DNA of 6,830 nucleotides from an uncultured Oscillospiraceae bacterium (GTDB lineage: Bacteria > Bacillota > Clostridia > Oscillospirales > Oscillospiraceae), in assembly GCA_934668605.1 (NCBI GenBank), contig CAKUNY010000107.1:1-6830 (forward strand). Reading direction: 5' to 3'. Positions 5,793 to 6,830 of this stretch are shown piece after piece. The notes below the pieces were generated by a model that saw only the letters and a list, made by a program, of their open reading frames with translations, made no database searches and was not told the origin of the DNA. Every line of letters begins with the position of its first letter. Position 1 is the first letter of the stretch. A program made the translations under genes and the position numbers.

Positions 5793-6452
5793 CTACGGAA
5801 GATACGGAAGAATCTCTTCCATGGACGAAAACAGCGCGTCCGCGCCGCAGCGCTTCAGCACCTCCGACGGACGGTAGCCCCAGGTCGCCCCGGCGGCAAA
5901 AAAGCCCATACGGCTGGCAAACTCCATGTCCGTATCGCCGTCTCCGACGTAGAAGACCTCCTCCGGCTCGCAGCCGAGCTCGCTCAGAAGCAAGTATCCT
6001 GCATCCGTCGCGGGTTTAAGCGGCCTTACACCATTGTTACCCCAAACGACGCAAAACGGCGCGTCCGGGAAATAGCGGTCAATGATTTTCTTCGCCGTCG
6101 CTTCGGTCTTGTTCGACAGTACCGCGAGCAAATAGCCGCGCTCGTGAAGCGTCCGGATGGTTTCTTCCACACCCGGGAAAAACCGCGTGTGCTCGGCGCA
6201 GTGCTCCGGGTAATAGGCAAGATAGAAGCGCAGAACCTTTTGGATATCCTCCTCGCTCGTTCCGGGCGGGACAGCTCTGGCTACAAGCTTCGGAATGCCG
6301 TTTCCGATGTACGTCCGGTACTCCTCCATTGTGTGCCCCGGAAAGTCATAGCTTGCAAGCGCCTTGTCCGCACACGCGGCAAGGTCATACAGGGTGTCCA
6401 GCAGCGTCCCGTCCAGATCGAAGACGGCGGCGCGAAATTTTTGTTTACTCAT
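5793..6452 (-). CDS. HAD-superfamily hydrolase, phosphoglycolate phosphatase-like
   Basis: A 219-aa HAD phosphatase with the small helical cap of the Gph/PGMB group. Motif I is FDLDGTLLDT (nucleophile Asp12, acid/base Asp14), motif II is VLSNKTE (Ser113, Asn114), motif III is Lys146 in LKPATD, and motif IV is GDGDTDM (Asp171, Asp175). The cap (about 18-90) includes the IGNGIPKLV segment typical of phosphoglycolate phosphatase relatives. The substrate cannot be assigned: phosphoglycolate, a sugar phosphate, a nucleotide such as FMN, or PLP are all compatible. ATG 6452 is chosen because GGAG (6460-6463) lies 7 nt upstream and the next residues lead directly into motif I. The frame is open back to 6512, but that part overlaps a hairpin and is not typical of the family. 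It lies between an S-component gene and metY on one strand; whether it belongs with either is unknown. Confidence 0.88.
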   Translation of the reverse strand: MSKQKFRAAVFDLDGTLLDTLYDLAACADKALASYDFPGHTMEEYRTYIGNGIPKLVARAVPPGTSEEDIQKVLRFYLAYYPEHCAEHTRFFPGVEETIRTLHERGYLLAVLSNKTEATAKKIIDRYFPDAPFCVVWGNNGVRPLKPATDAGYLLLSELGCEPEEVFYVGDGDTDMEFASRMGFFAAGATWGYRPSEVLKRCGADALFSSMEEILPYLP

Positions 6453-6478
6453 ATGTATTCTCCATGCTTTGCACAGAC

Positions 6479-6502
6479 GGGAAGCGGAACGCTCCGCTCC
6501 CC
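6479..6502 (-). other. Intercistronic hairpin between the S-component and HAD genes
   Basis: On the minus strand GGGGAGCGGA pairs over 10 positions (one G·T) with TCCGCTTCCC around a 4-nt GCGT loop, forming a compact stem 10 nt past the stop of the upstream gene. It is followed by GTCTGTGC, with no T-run, so it looks like an inefficient terminator or an mRNA processing/stability element rather than a full stop. It would reduce, but need not abolish, read-through into the HAD and met genes. Confidence 0.55.
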
Positions 6503-6512
6503 TTTCTGCCAA

Positions 6513-6830
6513 TTACGAATTTGCCTCTCCGTGCGCTTTCTGGACGGCCTTCACGATCCGCGCGATGGCCGCGCTCAGAACCGCGTTCACGCCAAGCTCC
6601 ACGAGGAAGTTCACGCCGATAAACGCCACGAAGAAATAATAGACGATGTCCGTTCCGCCCGCAAAGTCCTGCAAAATGGGGCGGAAGACTGTGAGCATGC
6701 CAACGGCGAAAACACCTGTGTTCACAATCGGCGCGCAGACGGCAGCCACGATGCAGCCGAGCGTCTGGTTTTTGGAAAGCGCCTTATAGACGAGTCCCGC
6801 GACATAGCCGCAGAGCACGGCCTTTCCGAC
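6513..6830 (-). CDS. ECF transporter S component, C-terminal part (cut by the window edge)
   Basis: The frame is open to the window edge, giving the last 105 residues of a membrane protein; the true start is outside. The visible part begins VGKAVLCGYVAGLVYKAL, then a helix containing APIVNTGVFAVGML (about 33-46), a loop around FAGGTD, and a final helix YYFFVAFIGVNFLVELGVNAVLSAAIARIVK. The GK...G.VAG..YK and PIVNTG signatures and the short basic tail match Clostridial ECF-type S components of the general ECF_trnsprt (PF12822) kind. The vitamin carried is not identifiable from this fragment; pantothenate and other cofactors are possible. The GTG at 6818 could serve as a start, but the motif continues upstream of it. 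No energising subunits are nearby. Confidence 0.75.
   Translation of the reverse strand, partial: VGKAVLCGYVAGLVYKALSKNQTLGCIVAAVCAPIVNTGVFAVGMLTVFRPILQDFAGGTDIVYYFFVAFIGVNFLVELGVNAVLSAAIARIVKAVQKAHGEANS

Noticed and set aside
6453..6512. Longer start (6512) for the HAD hydrolase
   Set aside because: It runs through the intercistronic hairpin and has no ribosome binding site, whereas the ATG at 6452 has GGAG at 7 nt and leads straight to motif I.
1..6830. Mobile elements, CRISPR array, toxin-antitoxin or defence genes, tRNA or rRNA
   Set aside because: No transposase, integrase or regularly spaced repeats, and no cloverleaf or rRNA-like sequence was seen. Genes are intact and similar in composition, so nothing points to recent transfer or an accessory system.

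Overview
This window looks like ordinary chromosomal DNA from a moderately GC-rich Firmicute of class Clostridia, probably an Oscillospiraceae/Ruminococcaceae-type gut anaerobe. That placement is inferred from protein flavour (clostridial-style MetY, DUF554, ECF-type S components, a TatD-associated radical SAM protein), strong AAAGGGG and GGAGG ribosome binding sites, and G+C-rich coding sequence with AT-rich intergenic DNA. No marker gene fixes the taxon. There is no phage, transposase, CRISPR or rRNA/tRNA signal, and coding is dense and intact.

Layout: (A) 45-2015, minus strand: a tight three-gene operon of pyridoxal kinase (pdxK), an ECF-type S component likely to carry vitamin B6, and a small radical SAM protein of the TatD-associated type. 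The first pair overlaps by 4 bp (ATGA) and the second pair is 1 nt apart. (B) 2016-2247: a divergent control region. It holds an extended -10 promoter for the pdxK operon, a candidate promoter for the regulator gene, and several short repeats. (C) 2248-3458, plus strand: a DtxR/MntR-family metalloregulator with its own intrinsic terminator, then a DUF554 membrane protein with its own well-formed sigma-A promoter. (D) 3461-3510: a bidirectional terminator between convergent units. (E) 3511-6830, minus strand: an ECF S-component gene cut by the window edge, a Gph-like HAD phosphatase, metY and metA. metY and metA overlap by 11 bp.

Biology: MetA makes an activated homoserine ester and MetY replaces the acyl group with sulfide, giving direct-sulfhydrylation homocysteine/methionine synthesis. 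MetA has Glu111, which in this family goes with acetyl-CoA, matching a MetY partner. PdxK plus the S component form a B6 uptake-and-trapping module, and MetY is PLP-dependent. Neither S component has the energising EcfA/A'/T genes in view, so both would have to share a module encoded elsewhere.

I found no clearly new system. The points most worth a second look are the co-operonic radical SAM protein of unknown function, the mixed DtxR/MntR metal site of the regulator, the absence of a methionine leader before metY, and a possible intergenic repeat cut by the left edge.
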